From an alpha proteobacterium MED-G09 (lineage in GTDB: Bacteria; Pseudomonadota; Alphaproteobacteria; MED-G09): a DNA stretch of 64,000 nt. Every line of letters starts with the position of its first letter. The first letter of the stretch is position 1. The DNA is taken from the NCBI GenBank assembly GCA_905182015.1, contig CAJIZT010000001.1, forward strand, positions 1 to 64,000, written 5' to 3'. Below the pieces are notes generated by a model that searched no databases, was not told where the DNA came from, and was given only the letters and a program-made list of their open reading frames with translations. Position numbers and translations under genes: made by a program. Below, piece after piece: positions 17,846 to 26,257 of this stretch.

Positions 17846-19210
17846 ATGAAATATATTTCTACTAGAGGAGAATCCAAGAAGCTTGGGTTTGAAGATGCGC
17901 TTTTAAGGGGTTTAGCTCCTGACGGGGGTCTCTATGTTCCTGATGAATGGCCAGTAATTGACTTTAAAAAACTTTCTGACGAGCCTTATTGGAAAAATGC
18001 TGCTGATATTTTACATCCTTTTTTCAATGATTTTATTACCAAGGATGAGTTAAGTAATTTAACTAAGAAAGCTTATAAGTCATTTGATACAGATGAAATG
18101 ACGCCATTAATCCAGCTGGATGATAATAAGTATATTTTGGAACTTTTTCATGGACCTACTCTTGCTTTTAAGGATTTCGCAATGCTCCTGCTTGCCGAGC
18201 TATTTGACTTGTCCTTAGAAAAGAAAAATAAGAAAGTTACAATTGTTGGCGCCACATCTGGTGATACAGGTAGCGCAGCTATTGAGGCTTTTAAGGGAAG
18301 TCAAAATGTAAACATTTTTATCTTTTTTCCTAAAGATAGAGTTTCTGAAATTCAAAGAAAACAAATGACATCTACTAATGGAAATGGTGTCTTTCCAGTC
18401 GAGATAGACGGAACATTTGATGACTGTCAAAATATTGTTAAATCTCTTTTTAATGATTCAGATTTTAATAAAAGTGTTAATCTTGGGGCTATTAACTCTA
18501 TTAACTGGGGAAGAATAGCAGCTCAAATAGTTTACTATTTTACCTCCTTTAGGTTACTAAAGAATGGGCCTGTATCGTACTCTGTACCAACTGGAAATTT
18601 TGGTGATATTCTTGCTGGATGGGCCGCTAAAAAAATGGGACTTCCTATTGATACTCTTGTGATTGCAACTAATGAGAATGACATTTTAGCAAGAGCATTA
18701 GATACCGGCCTTTATTCAATCGATAACGCTAAGGCAACTATGTCGCCGAGTATGGATATTCAAATTTCTAGTAACTTTGAACGATTATTATTTGAAGCAT
18801 ACAACAGGGACTCTTTAAAGGTTAGGAATCTTATGAACGAACTAAAAGAAAATAAAAAATTTATAATCGAAGAGAGTGCACTTAGTTTTATGAAAAAAGA
18901 TTTTCTAGCAAAAAGCATTTCCGAAAATGAGACTCGGAATTGTATCGCAGATGTATATAAAAAAACTGGATATATATTGGACCCTCATACAGCCGTTGGA
19001 TATGCCGCAAGCGACATGCCTTCTGGTGGTTCAGTCATAACTCTAGGTACCGCTCACCCAGCTAAATTTCCTTTAGCTGTTGAAAGTAGTATTGGAAGAC
19101 TTCCAGAAATTCCTGATAGACTAAAAAAAGTTATGGATGGCGATGAGAAATTTTCCAAAATGGGTATTAACTTAGAGAAAATTAAAGACTTCATTAGTTT
19201 AAATATTTAA
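17846..19210 (+). CDS. thrC: Threonine synthase
   Basis: This 454-residue PLP enzyme converts O-phosphohomoserine to threonine. The PLP-lysine motif is HGPTLAFKDFA (102-112) with Lys109, and the phosphate-binding SGDTGSAAIEAF follows. The N-terminal MKYISTRG and the length identify the long class of threonine synthase found in proteobacteria. thrB (homoserine kinase) lies about 4 kb away on the other strand, so the pathway genes are near each other but not one operon. The start ATG has no evident ribosome site and lies just after a TATAAT. Confidence 0.96.
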   Translation: MKYISTRGESKKLGFEDALLRGLAPDGGLYVPDEWPVIDFKKLSDEPYWKNAADILHPFFNDFITKDELSNLTKKAYKSFDTDEMTPLIQLDDNKYILELFHGPTLAFKDFAMLLLAELFDLSLEKKNKKVTIVGATSGDTGSAAIEAFKGSQNVNIFIFFPKDRVSEIQRKQMTSTNGNGVFPVEIDGTFDDCQNIVKSLFNDSDFNKSVNLGAINSINWGRIAAQIVYYFTSFRLLKNGPVSYSVPTGNFGDILAGWAAKKMGLPIDTLVIATNENDILARALDTGLYSIDNAKATMSPSMDIQISSNFERLLFEAYNRDSLKVRNLMNELKENKKFIIEESALSFMKKDFLAKSISENETRNCIADVYKKTGYILDPHTAVGYAASDMPSGGSVITLGTAHPAKFPLAVESSIGRLPEIPDRLKKVMDGDEKFSKMGINLEKIKDFISLNI

Positions 19211-19217
19211 TCCCTTT

Positions 19218-20444
19218 GTGGTGGGTGTGTTGAGTTTCTTTTATAAATATATTTTTATCATTTTATTACAGTTTTTTAGCTCAAACTCCTATTCACAATA
19301 TCTAACTCTAGATTCCCATATTGATATTCCCTTCGATTATATGGATAACGTTAATCACGACCCTGGCAAGCTCACTAAGATGCAGGTTGATTTTTTTAAA
19401 ATGCAATCTGGTAGCTTGGATTCTGGTTTTTTTATAGTTTATGTAAAGCAAGACGAATTAACTTCACATGGCTACAACGAAGCTAAGAGACTATCAATGC
19501 TCAAGTTTAAAGCCATTCATAAAATGATCAAAGTATATCCAGATAAAATCATCCTTGCCTTAAAGCCAGAAGACATAAGGCAAGCAAAAAAAGATGGTAA
19601 GTTCTCCGCAGCAATAGGTATTGAAAATGGTTATATTATAGGAAAAAATATTAATTTACTGCAAACGTTTTATGATCTCGGAGCTCGCTATATCACGTTA
19701 TCTCATATAGGCCATAATCAAATTTCTGATAGTTCTATTCCTAAAAAATCTCTCAAGGATTTACCTGAGCTACATGGCGGTCTATCTCCTTTTGGAAAAA
19801 AAGTAATTTCAAAAATGAATGATCTGGGGATAATGGTAGATATCAGTCATATATCCGATAAGGCTGCTATCCAGGCAATTGAGCTATCAAAGGTTCCTGT
19901 AATAGCGTCACATTCTAGTGTACGATCCATTGCAAATCACCCTAGAAATCTTCCAGACAATATTATAAAAAGAATTGCTGAAAAAAATGGTGTTATACAA
20001 GTTGTAGCATTTTCATCATACATTGAACTCAATCTTAAAAGAACTAACGCGATTAAAAAACTTGGAAATTTGGTTGCTCATTTATCTGGGGATGAGAGAT
20101 TTATTTATAATAAGCATTCAAAAACTTTAAAATATAAAGAAGAGATGAAGGTTATTAATAAAATTTTTCCATTACCTACTGTAAGTGATTTTGTTGATCA
20201 CATAGAGTATATCATAAATTTAGTCGGTATAGATTATGTTGGAATTGCATCAGATTTTGGAGGGGGGGGAGGTATTGATGGATGGATAGATGCCTCTGAA
20301 ACAAAAAATATTACGCTCGCCCTTAAAGAAAGAGGGTATTCAAAAAGTGATATTAAGAAAGTTTGGTCTGAAAACATATTAAGAGTTTGGACTGAAGCAG
20401 ATAACTTTTCTTCCAGAGAAGCTATGCATGACCTCTTTGATTAG
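19218..20444 (+). CDS. Membrane-dipeptidase family (peptidase M19), probably exported
   Basis: This zinc dipeptidase-type protein (about 408 residues) would hydrolyse dipeptides. The N-terminal stretch FFYKYIFIILLQFFSSNSYS is a signal peptide, so it probably acts in the periplasm. Active-site elements are DSHIDIP (32-38), the metal-bridging Glu in AIGIENGYI, the His residues of LSHIGHN and SHSSVRSIANHPRN, and GIASDFGGGGGIDG near the C-terminus. Start is uncertain: GTG codons at 19218, 19221 and 19227 and a TTG at 19230 are all in frame and none has a good ribosome site. A run of eight G bases at 20262-20269 lies in the coding sequence. Its end overlaps algH. Confidence 0.9.
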   Translation: MVGVLSFFYKYIFIILLQFFSSNSYSQYLTLDSHIDIPFDYMDNVNHDPGKLTKMQVDFFKMQSGSLDSGFFIVYVKQDELTSHGYNEAKRLSMLKFKAIHKMIKVYPDKIILALKPEDIRQAKKDGKFSAAIGIENGYIIGKNINLLQTFYDLGARYITLSHIGHNQISDSSIPKKSLKDLPELHGGLSPFGKKVISKMNDLGIMVDISHISDKAAIQAIELSKVPVIASHSSVRSIANHPRNLPDNIIKRIAEKNGVIQVVAFSSYIELNLKRTNAIKKLGNLVAHLSGDERFIYNKHSKTLKYKEEMKVINKIFPLPTVSDFVDHIEYIINLVGIDYVGIASDFGGGGGIDGWIDASETKNITLALKERGYSKSDIKKVWSENILRVWTEADNFSSREAMHDLFD

Positions 20445-21000
20445 AGAGGGACCCTATATTTATTCCCATACTTGAGATTACCTTTAGCCAGATTAGATCC
20501 GGGTTTTCCTCAAAAATAATATGATTATTTGATTCCCATATCAGCCATTCGCTTGATTTAATTTCAGATTCTAGTTGCCCCGATTCCCATTCTGCACAAC
20601 CAAGTATTACTTTTGATTTAATTGGGAATTTTTCTTTTCCCAGAAAAGGCAAAATCTTTTTTGATCCTGTTATTGAGCAATCTGTATTGATAACTTTATT
20701 AGTTTCAGGAATAGAGTAATCATTGGAGTGAAGAATTACCACCTTCTCAAAATCTACTGGACCACCATAATAAACTTTAATTTCTTTATCAAAATTAACT
20801 GCTATTAATTCTTCGTTTTCAGAATTCTTTTCTATTATATCTTGATAGCTCAATATATCAGTTGGTTTATTGATTATTAGACCATTTGCCCCTTCATCAG
20901 AAAAGGCCGTTATAAGGATAACAGATTTTTTAAATCGTTCATCATCCATGCCAGGCATGGCTATTAAGAATTTTCCAATTAGTGATGTTTCTTGTGTCAT
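20422..21000 (-). CDS. YqgE/AlgH family protein (UPF0301)
   Basis: This 192-residue protein belongs to the AlgH/YqgE family, whose molecular function is not established; a regulatory role in alginate production was proposed in Pseudomonas. The N-terminal LIAMPGMDDERFKKSVILI and GANGLIINKP, followed by YYGGPV, are the family signature. It is convergent with the M19 dipeptidase gene, and the two coding regions overlap by 23 bases. It diverges from the peroxiredoxin gene, with 115 bases holding promoter-like AT-rich sequence between them. Confidence 0.9.
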   Translation of the reverse strand: MTQETSLIGKFLIAMPGMDDERFKKSVILITAFSDEGANGLIINKPTDILSYQDIIEKNSENEELIAVNFDKEIKVYYGGPVDFEKVVILHSNDYSIPETNKVINTDCSITGSKKILPFLGKEKFPIKSKVILGCAEWESGQLESEIKSSEWLIWESNNHIIFEENPDLIWLKVISSMGINIGSLSNQRGHA

Positions 21001-21068
21001 TTTAAACCTAAAGTAGTAATAATTTTTTCATTACCTATTAATTAATAACCTTTTATTTATATAAATGT

Positions 21069-21083
21069 TATAGATTGTCTATA
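21069..21083. promoter_or_regulatory. Inverted repeat upstream of the peroxiredoxin gene
   Basis: TATAGA-TTG-TCTATA is a perfect inverted repeat with a 3-base centre, 32 bases before the peroxiredoxin ATG. It contains ATAG and CTAT half-sites like those of OxyR boxes, but separated by 5 rather than 7 bases. It may overlap the -35 (TTGTCT). It is a candidate operator for a peroxide- or redox-responsive regulator, by position only. Confidence 0.4.
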
Positions 21084-21115
21084 TAAATAATTATTTAATA
21101 TTTTGGAGAAAAATT

Positions 21116-21598
21116 ATGACTATAAAAGAAGGTGATAAATTACCAGAGGTTACATTACACCATATGACTGAAAAGGGACCAACGCCCATCACTACATCTG
21201 AACTTTTTAGCGGAAAAAGAACTGTTCTTTTTGCTGTTCCCGGAGCATTTACTCCCGGCTGTTCCATGCAACATTTGCCTGGATTTATAACCCACTCTCA
21301 AGAAATTTTAGATAAAGGTGTGGACCAAATTATTTGCCTATCAGTAAATGATTCATTTGTCATGGACGCTTGGGGTAAGGATAAAAGTGTTGGCGATAAA
21401 ATTTTAATGTTAGGTGATGGCAATGGTCATTTTACTGAAGCAGCAGGTTTGACAATGGATGGTTCTGGTTATGGTTTAGGCTCTAGATCACAAAGGTATT
21501 CAATGATTGTAGATGATGGCTCTTTAACTAAATTAAATTTAGAATCAACGGCTGAAATAGTAGAATCAACGGCTGAGAATATTTTAAGCCAACTATAA
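21116..21598 (+). CDS. Peroxiredoxin, Prx5/AhpE-like redoxin
   Basis: This 160-residue thiol peroxidase reduces hydrogen peroxide and organic hydroperoxides. [17 protein letters not shown] (41-57) is the Prx5-family active site, with peroxidatic Cys49 and the preceding Thr. A second Cys at 74 (QIICLSVND) is a conserved family position. Most Prx5 proteins have FTPTCS; here the residue before Cys is Gly. TTTTGGAGAAA gives a good ribosome site. It follows a 15-base inverted repeat and its end overlaps rnhA by 6 bases on the opposite strand. Confidence 0.92.
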   Translation: MTIKEGDKLPEVTLHHMTEKGPTPITTSELFSGKRTVLFAVPGAFTPGCSMQHLPGFITHSQEILDKGVDQIICLSVNDSFVMDAWGKDKSVGDKILMLGDGNGHFTEAAGLTMDGSGYGLGSRSQRYSMIVDDGSLTKLNLESTAEIVESTAENILSQL

Positions 21599-22036
21599 TT
21601 TACTATTGTTAGGTATACCCATTCGGGCGAGCTCGTCTGCTCGCTCGTTCCCGGGGTGCCCAGAGTGACCTTTAACCCAACGCCATACAACATTTCTTTT
21701 GCTGTGAAGGGTATCTAATCTTTCCCATAAATCAGAATTTTTTACTGGCTTTTTAGCCGCCGTTTTCCAATTATTTTTTTTCCAATTATGAATCCATTTC
21801 GTTATACCATCCTTTACATAGTTAGAATCTGTAAACAGTATAATTTCATCGTTCTGGTCAATATATTCTAAAGCTTTAATTGCAGCCATTAGCTCCATTC
21901 TATTATTTGTTGTATTTTCTTCGCCACCATTAATATCAAAATTTTCTTCATTAATATTGATAGTTGCACCCCAACCCCCTGGACCTGGGTTACCGGAACA
22001 GGCACCATCGGTATAAATTTCTATTTTTTTATTCAC
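21593..22036 (-). CDS. rnhA: Ribonuclease HI
   Basis: This 147-residue nuclease cuts RNA in RNA:DNA hybrids. The catalytic acidic residues are visible in [16 protein letters not shown] (Asp10), [12 protein letters not shown] (Glu48), LFTDSNYV (Asp70) and GNERADELA (C-terminal Asp), with a conserved His in GHSGHPGN. It begins at a GTG at 22036 that shares one base with the thrB stop TAG, so thrB and rnhA are translationally coupled. Order ispH-thrB-rnhA on one strand is typical of alphaproteobacteria. RNase HII is also encoded in this window (29089). Confidence 0.96.
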   Translation of the reverse strand: MNKKIEIYTDGACSGNPGPGGWGATININEENFDINGGEENTTNNRMELMAAIKALEYIDQNDEIILFTDSNYVKDGITKWIHNWKKNNWKTAAKKPVKNSDLWERLDTLHSKRNVVWRWVKGHSGHPGNERADELARMGIPNNSKL

Positions 22037-22995
22037 TACAATCCATAGTCCTCGATACTATTAATTTCTTGATGAAAGCGTAACCTCGATAAAAATTCGT
22101 TTGGATCTTGATAGTTTACAATATCTTTACTATTGGAGCTATCCAAATTATCGACTCTAGTTAGTAAAAATCTAAGGGCAGACCCTGAGCACAAGATCGG
22201 CAAGGAATTTAACTCTTCTTCAGAGAGGGCTCTAATTTCTTGATATCCACTAATTAAAGCCCTTGCGTTATCCTTAGAAAATTTATTATTATTATCAAAA
22301 CACCAAGCATTTACACATATACTTAAATCGTAAGCAAAAAAGTCAGTACATGAAAAATAAAAATCTATTAATCCAGAAACCTTATTATCTAAAAAAAGAA
22401 CGTTATCAGGAAATAAATCCGCATGTATTATCCCGGAAGGTAGAGTATTGGGCCAATTATTTTGTATTTTTTTAAATTCCTTTGTTAATTTCTCATAAAG
22501 ATTTACCTCAAGCTTATTTAATTTTTCTTTATTTACGCCTAAAAGATTTTTCCAGCCACTTAAGGATAAGTCATTTTTCTTTTTTAAGTTAAAATTTTGT
22601 ACATTTAAATGCATATCGGCGAGAGCCTTCCCAAGCTCAAAAGTATTACCTTTACTAACAGCTGAAATTGATTTGCCTTTTAGAAAGGTTAAAATTGCCG
22701 CAGGTTTTGATTTAATTTTACCGATAAATTTAGAATCTAGATTTTTTATAGGGGTTGGGCACTTGATATTATTCGATGATAAATACATCATTAACTCTAA
22801 AAAGAACTCAATATCCTTAATATCGCTCATATTTTCGTATATTGTTAAGATAAATTCCTTTGAATCAATTCCAATTTTATAATTAGTATTTTGTATACCT
22901 TCATTGATACCGTTGAAAAAATTAATATCATTTAAATCGTAGTTTTTTAAAAAATCCATTAAATCTAAATTATCTATATGTGTAAAGACGGCCAT
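22036..22995 (-). CDS. thrB: Homoserine kinase, type II (aminoglycoside-phosphotransferase fold)
   Basis: This 319-residue kinase phosphorylates homoserine, feeding threonine synthase. It has the aminoglycoside-phosphotransferase fold, with the catalytic loop HADLFPDN (191-198) and a later GLIDFYFSC for the magnesium-binding Asp. This non-GHMP form of ThrB is the usual one in alphaproteobacteria and differs from the E. coli enzyme. It starts 3 bases after the ispH stop and ends overlapping the rnhA start, so the three genes form an operon. Confidence 0.93.
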   Translation of the reverse strand: MAVFTHIDNLDLMDFLKNYDLNDINFFNGINEGIQNTNYKIGIDSKEFILTIYENMSDIKDIEFFLELMMYLSSNNIKCPTPIKNLDSKFIGKIKSKPAAILTFLKGKSISAVSKGNTFELGKALADMHLNVQNFNLKKKNDLSLSGWKNLLGVNKEKLNKLEVNLYEKLTKEFKKIQNNWPNTLPSGIIHADLFPDNVLFLDNKVSGLIDFYFSCTDFFAYDLSICVNAWCFDNNNKFSKDNARALISGYQEIRALSEEELNSLPILCSGSALRFLLTRVDNLDSSNSKDIVNYQDPNEFLSRLRFHQEINSIEDYGL

Positions 22996-22998
22996 ATT

Positions 22999-23946
22999 TT
23001 ATTCTCTTAATTCTTTTGGTAATTTAAAAGAAATATTTTCATTAGCAATTGTACTTTTTTCAACTCTGGATTCAAATTTACTTTTAAATAAATATAAAAA
23101 TTCATTTATTAATACCTCTGGAGCACTTGCACTAGCTGTCAAACCTATAGAATTAAAATTTTCCATCTGGTTCCAATCAATTGATTTAATTTCTGATATT
23201 AGGAATGTATTTTTGCAACCAGATTGGATTGCTACCTCAACTAACCTTAATGAGTTTGATGAGTTTTCTCCACCTATTACGTAAATTGCATCACATTTTT
23301 TTGCGATACTCTTAACTGCAGTCTGTCGATTTGTTGTTGCGTAGCAAATATCTTCACGAGGTGGCTCGATTAAATCGGGAAATTTTTTCTTTAAAGATAG
23401 AATTAATTTCGCTGTATCATCTACAGATAAAGTTGTTTGAGTTATTAAAGCGACCTTAGTGTAATCTGCTTTATTTAATTGGCTTATATCAACCTCACCT
23501 TCTATTAGAGTTATTGATTTCTCTGGTATTTGACCAATAGTCCCATCAACCTCAGGATGACCCTTGTGCCCGATAAGAAAGATATGAGCTCCATTCTCAA
23601 AATGTCTCTTTGCTTCTACATGTACTTTTAATACAAGAGGACAGGTGGCGTCTATAAAGGGGATTTCCTTCTCTTTAGCTTCGTCTTTAACGGATGAAGA
23701 CACTCCATGAGCTGAAAATATTACCCTGGATCCTTTTGGGATATCGCTTAACTCATCAACAAAAACAACACCCTTACCTTCTAGATCTTTTACAACCCAG
23801 GGATTGTGAACGATCTCATGTCTAACGTATATCGGAGGTCCGTATTTTTTTAAACTTAACTCCACTATATTAATGGCTCTTTCAACTCCAGCACAAAAAC
23901 CTCTTGGATTTGGTAAATATAATATTTTTTCCATTTTTTTATTCAT
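22999..23946 (-). CDS. ispH: 4-hydroxy-3-methylbut-2-enyl diphosphate reductase IspH
   Basis: This iron-sulfur enzyme makes IPP and DMAPP in the last MEP-pathway step. PNPRGFCAGVERAI holds the first cluster Cys (18), with further Cys in DATCPLVLKVH (102) and DICYATTNRQ (201). The start is not settled: an in-frame GTG at 23955, ATG at 23946 and ATG at 23934 all precede the conserved region and none has a clear ribosome site; the first ATG is used here, giving 315 residues. It leads the ispH-thrB-rnhA operon. Confidence 0.95.
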   Translation of the reverse strand: MNKKMEKILYLPNPRGFCAGVERAINIVELSLKKYGPPIYVRHEIVHNPWVVKDLEGKGVVFVDELSDIPKGSRVIFSAHGVSSSVKDEAKEKEIPFIDATCPLVLKVHVEAKRHFENGAHIFLIGHKGHPEVDGTIGQIPEKSITLIEGEVDISQLNKADYTKVALITQTTLSVDDTAKLILSLKKKFPDLIEPPREDICYATTNRQTAVKSIAKKCDAIYVIGGENSSNSLRLVEVAIQSGCKNTFLISEIKSIDWNQMENFNSIGLTASASAPEVLINEFLYLFKSKFESRVEKSTIANENISFKLPKELRE

Positions 23947-24036
23947 TTTATTCACATGTTAAACTACGGTACATTTTAATTATTTATAAACAATTTTTTC
24001 TTTATAGTTTGATATAGAGTTTGGGAAAAGTTAATT

Positions 24037-24489
24037 ATGCTAAAAAATATATTTGTGACGGCGATTATTCTTATTATTTCTTCTTGTAGTTCATCAAATT
24101 TTGAATTTGATCCAGGAGCATGCCCACGCGCAGCGATCATGAAAGGGTCTGAGTCTAGTTCTTTTAATGGAATTAAGATTGAATTAAATCGAACTGTTAT
24201 GATTTGTGAATATAATATTAGAAAAAAGAGAATTGATTTTAATGTTGGTGTTATAGGCGATATTATTGGTGGAAATAAAGACATAGCTAAAGATATCGAG
24301 ATACCTTTATTTATAGCTTTCGTGGGCCCCGATGATGTTGTTATAGATAAATGGACTAAAAATAATACTATTAAAGTCGTATCTAAGGAAATTTCTTCAT
24401 TCAGTATTGGAATTGAAAACCTTCAATCCGATATTCTCGAAGGAAGAACAGGCTCATCATACAAGGTATTAATAGGTATTCAGAAATAA
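24037..24489 (+). CDS. Small predicted lipoprotein of unknown function
   Basis: This 150-residue protein has an N-terminal signal peptide ending in IISSCSS, where Cys17 is a probable lipidation site, so it is predicted to be a membrane-anchored periplasmic lipoprotein. The mature part begins with a Ser-rich linker, has a CPRAA segment with one further Cys, and is mostly predicted beta strands. I do not recognise a named family. It diverges from the ispH operon and ends about 50 bases before the glycine riboswitch, so it is probably transcribed separately from the gcv genes. The single-Cys lipobox (I-S-S-C) is acceptable but not ideal. Confidence 0.75.
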   Translation: MLKNIFVTAIILIISSCSSSNFEFDPGACPRAAIMKGSESSSFNGIKIELNRTVMICEYNIRKKRIDFNVGVIGDIIGGNKDIAKDIEIPLFIAFVGPDDVVIDKWTKNNTIKVVSKEISSFSIGIENLQSDILEGRTGSSYKVLIGIQK

Positions 24490-24540
24490 CTATATTATTA
24501 AGGTTCCCAATTAAAGAATCGTAGTAGAATTTTCCAATCT

Positions 24541-24703
24541 GTGCGGGAGAGACTATTCTTAGCGCCGAAGGAGCAACCGCCCTCGGAAACTCTCAGGCAA
24601 AAGGACCGCACTGATATTTGACTCTGGAAAGAAAATCTTAATGATTTCACCCACGGGGTAAGTATTTTTATAATACGAAATCTCTCAGGTTCCAACGACA
24701 GAG
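24541..24703 (+). promoter_or_regulatory. Tandem glycine riboswitch controlling gcvT operon
   Basis: Two glycine aptamers lie end to end. Aptamer 1 is closed by GTGCGG (24541-24546) pairing with CCGCAC (24606-24611) and contains the conserved GAGAG, CGCCGAAGGAGCAA and CTCTCAGGCAAAAGGAC. Aptamer 2 has CTCTGG.AAGA, CACGGGGTAAG and TCTCTCAGGT..ACGACAGAG, closed by CTCTG (24622-24626) with CAGAG (24699-24703). In known cases glycine binding turns on glycine-cleavage genes. It stands directly before gcvT. Confidence 0.95.
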
Positions 24704-24706
24704 GAG

Positions 24707-24737
24707 GGCAGGTTTATTTATAAGCCTTTCACCTGTC
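24707..24737 (+). promoter_or_regulatory. Expression-platform hairpin between riboswitch and gcvT
   Basis: GGCAGGT (24707-24713) can pair with ACCTGTC (24731-24737) with one G-U pair. An alternative stem pairs AGGTTTAT (24710-24717) with ATAAGCCT (24720-24727). There is no T-run after either stem, and the gcvT ribosome site (TTGGAG, ending 24743) follows directly, so control by translation initiation looks more likely than by termination. Confidence 0.5.
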
Positions 24738-24748
24738 TTGGAGTCGAT

Positions 24749-25879
24749 ATGTCTGAATTACTAAATGAAAATGTTTATGTTGAAAAAACATCTCTTTTTG
24801 ATTTCCATAATAAAATGAATGCAAAAATGGTATCGTTTGGGGGTTATTATCTTCCAATAAATTATGCTGGTGGTATTATTTCTGAGCATAAGCATACTAG
24901 ATCTAAGGCAAGTATCTTTGATGTTTCTCATATGGGTCAAATTGAAATTAATGGTCCTTTTGTAATGGAAGCAATGGAAAAAATTCTCCCTATTTCTTTT
25001 TCAAGGGTGTTGCCTGGAAAAATTAAATACACACAATTTATAAATAGCGAAGGAAGGATTATTGATGATTTAATGATTCATAGAACTAACAATGAGAACA
25101 GTGTTTGGCTTGTAGTTAATGCTGCTTGCAAAGAAAAAGATATGAGACACCTTAAGAAAAATTTAAATAAAAATTTTACTATTAATTTAAGGGACGATTT
25201 ATCACTAATTGCGCTTCAGGGACCTAAATCAGAATTAGCTTTATCAAGGGTAATTCCATGTATTTCTAGTATGGAATTTATGTCAAGTATTTGGGTCAAT
25301 TATAAAAATTATAAAGTTCTTATTTCAAGGTGTGGGTATACAGGTGAGGATGGATTTGAAATATCAATTCCTAACAAGAATGTTACCTCATTTACTGAGA
25401 TTCTTTTAAAGAATCCAGAAGTTAAGTTGGCTGGCCTTGGGGCTAGAGATTCTCTTCGCTTGGAGGCGGGGTTATGCCTTTATGGGCACGATATTAGTCA
25501 AGAAATTACACCTTTAGAGGCTGGCTTAAAGTGGTCTTTGGATAAAGAGCGTCTAAATAATGCTGACTTTATTGGTGGATATGCAATCAAAGACGAATTA
25601 ATAAATGGGTCAAAAAGAAATCTATTAGGCTTTCTTCCCAAGGGCAGAGCTCCTGCAAGGGAAGGAACTTTGATATATGATAGTCAAGATAATCTAATTG
25701 GCGAGGTCACTAGTGGAGGTTTTTCACCATCATTAAGCATTCCTATCTCGATGGGGTATATTAACTCTTCTTTGCTTGACCAAAAAGAAGTCTTCCTGGA
25801 TGTGCGTGGAAAAAAGATACCCACAGAAGTGGTTAGGCTTCCTTTTTTATCTCATAATTATTTTAAAAAGGTGAATTAA
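24749..25879 (+). CDS. gcvT: Glycine cleavage system T protein (aminomethyltransferase)
   Basis: This 376-residue protein transfers the aminomethyl group from lipoylated H protein to tetrahydrofolate and releases ammonia. GcvT features include FDVSHMGQ, IDDLMIHR with the catalytic Asp, GYTGEDGFEI, and ARDSLRLEAGLCLYGHDI. The enzyme family also contains DmdA, but the glycine riboswitch and the gcvH-gcvPA-gcvPB genes downstream identify this as GcvT. TTGGAG lies 5 bases before the ATG. It ends exactly where gcvH begins (0 bases). Confidence 0.96.
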   Translation: MSELLNENVYVEKTSLFDFHNKMNAKMVSFGGYYLPINYAGGIISEHKHTRSKASIFDVSHMGQIEINGPFVMEAMEKILPISFSRVLPGKIKYTQFINSEGRIIDDLMIHRTNNENSVWLVVNAACKEKDMRHLKKNLNKNFTINLRDDLSLIALQGPKSELALSRVIPCISSMEFMSSIWVNYKNYKVLISRCGYTGEDGFEISIPNKNVTSFTEILLKNPEVKLAGLGARDSLRLEAGLCLYGHDISQEITPLEAGLKWSLDKERLNNADFIGGYAIKDELINGSKRNLLGFLPKGRAPAREGTLIYDSQDNLIGEVTSGGFSPSLSIPISMGYINSSLLDQKEVFLDVRGKKIPTEVVRLPFLSHNYFKKVN

Positions 25880-26257
25880 ATGGCTGATATTTTTTATACT
25901 AAAGATCATGAGTGGATAAAGGTTGATAATGGTGAAGGTGTGGTAGGAATTACGGCTTATGCTAGCGAACAGCTTGGGGATATAGTATTTGTTGAGTTGC
26001 CCCAAAAAGGTATGTCCTTTGACCAAGGTAAGGATGTTGCTGTAATTGAGTCTGTAAAGGCGGCAAGCGAAATTTACACTCCAGCAACCGGTGAAATTCT
26101 TGAAATTAACTCCTCTTTAGAAGAAAGACCTGAGGTTATTAATAATGATCCATTGGGAAGTGGATGGCTTTATAAAATGAGGGTCCTCAAACCTGAAGAG
26201 TTAAAGAGCTTAATGAGTGAAGAAGATTACAATAAATTAATTGGAGCTAAAAGTTAA
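25880..26257 (+). CDS. gcvH: Glycine cleavage system H protein (lipoyl carrier)
   Basis: This 125-residue lipoyl carrier shuttles the aminomethyl intermediate among P, T and L proteins. The lipoylation site is Lys60 in VIESVKAASEIY. The start KDHEWIK and GITAYASEQLGDIVFVELP are typical. It begins directly after the gcvT stop, and its stop overlaps the first base of gcvPA. The L protein (dihydrolipoamide dehydrogenase) is not encoded in this window. Confidence 0.98.
   Translation: MADIFYTKDHEWIKVDNGEGVVGITAYASEQLGDIVFVELPQKGMSFDQGKDVAVIESVKAASEIYTPATGEILEINSSLEERPEVINNDPLGSGWLYKMRVLKPEELKSLMSEEDYNKLIGAKS

Noticed and set aside
24498..24695. Minus-strand open frame over the riboswitch
   Set aside because: It covers the conserved riboswitch RNA, has no ribosome site and no recognisable protein.
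24749..25879. GcvT-family gene as DmdA (DMSP demethylase)
   Set aside because: It follows a tandem glycine riboswitch and is in one operon with gcvH, gcvPA and gcvPB, so glycine cleavage is the better call despite the DmdB/DmdC-like genes elsewhere.
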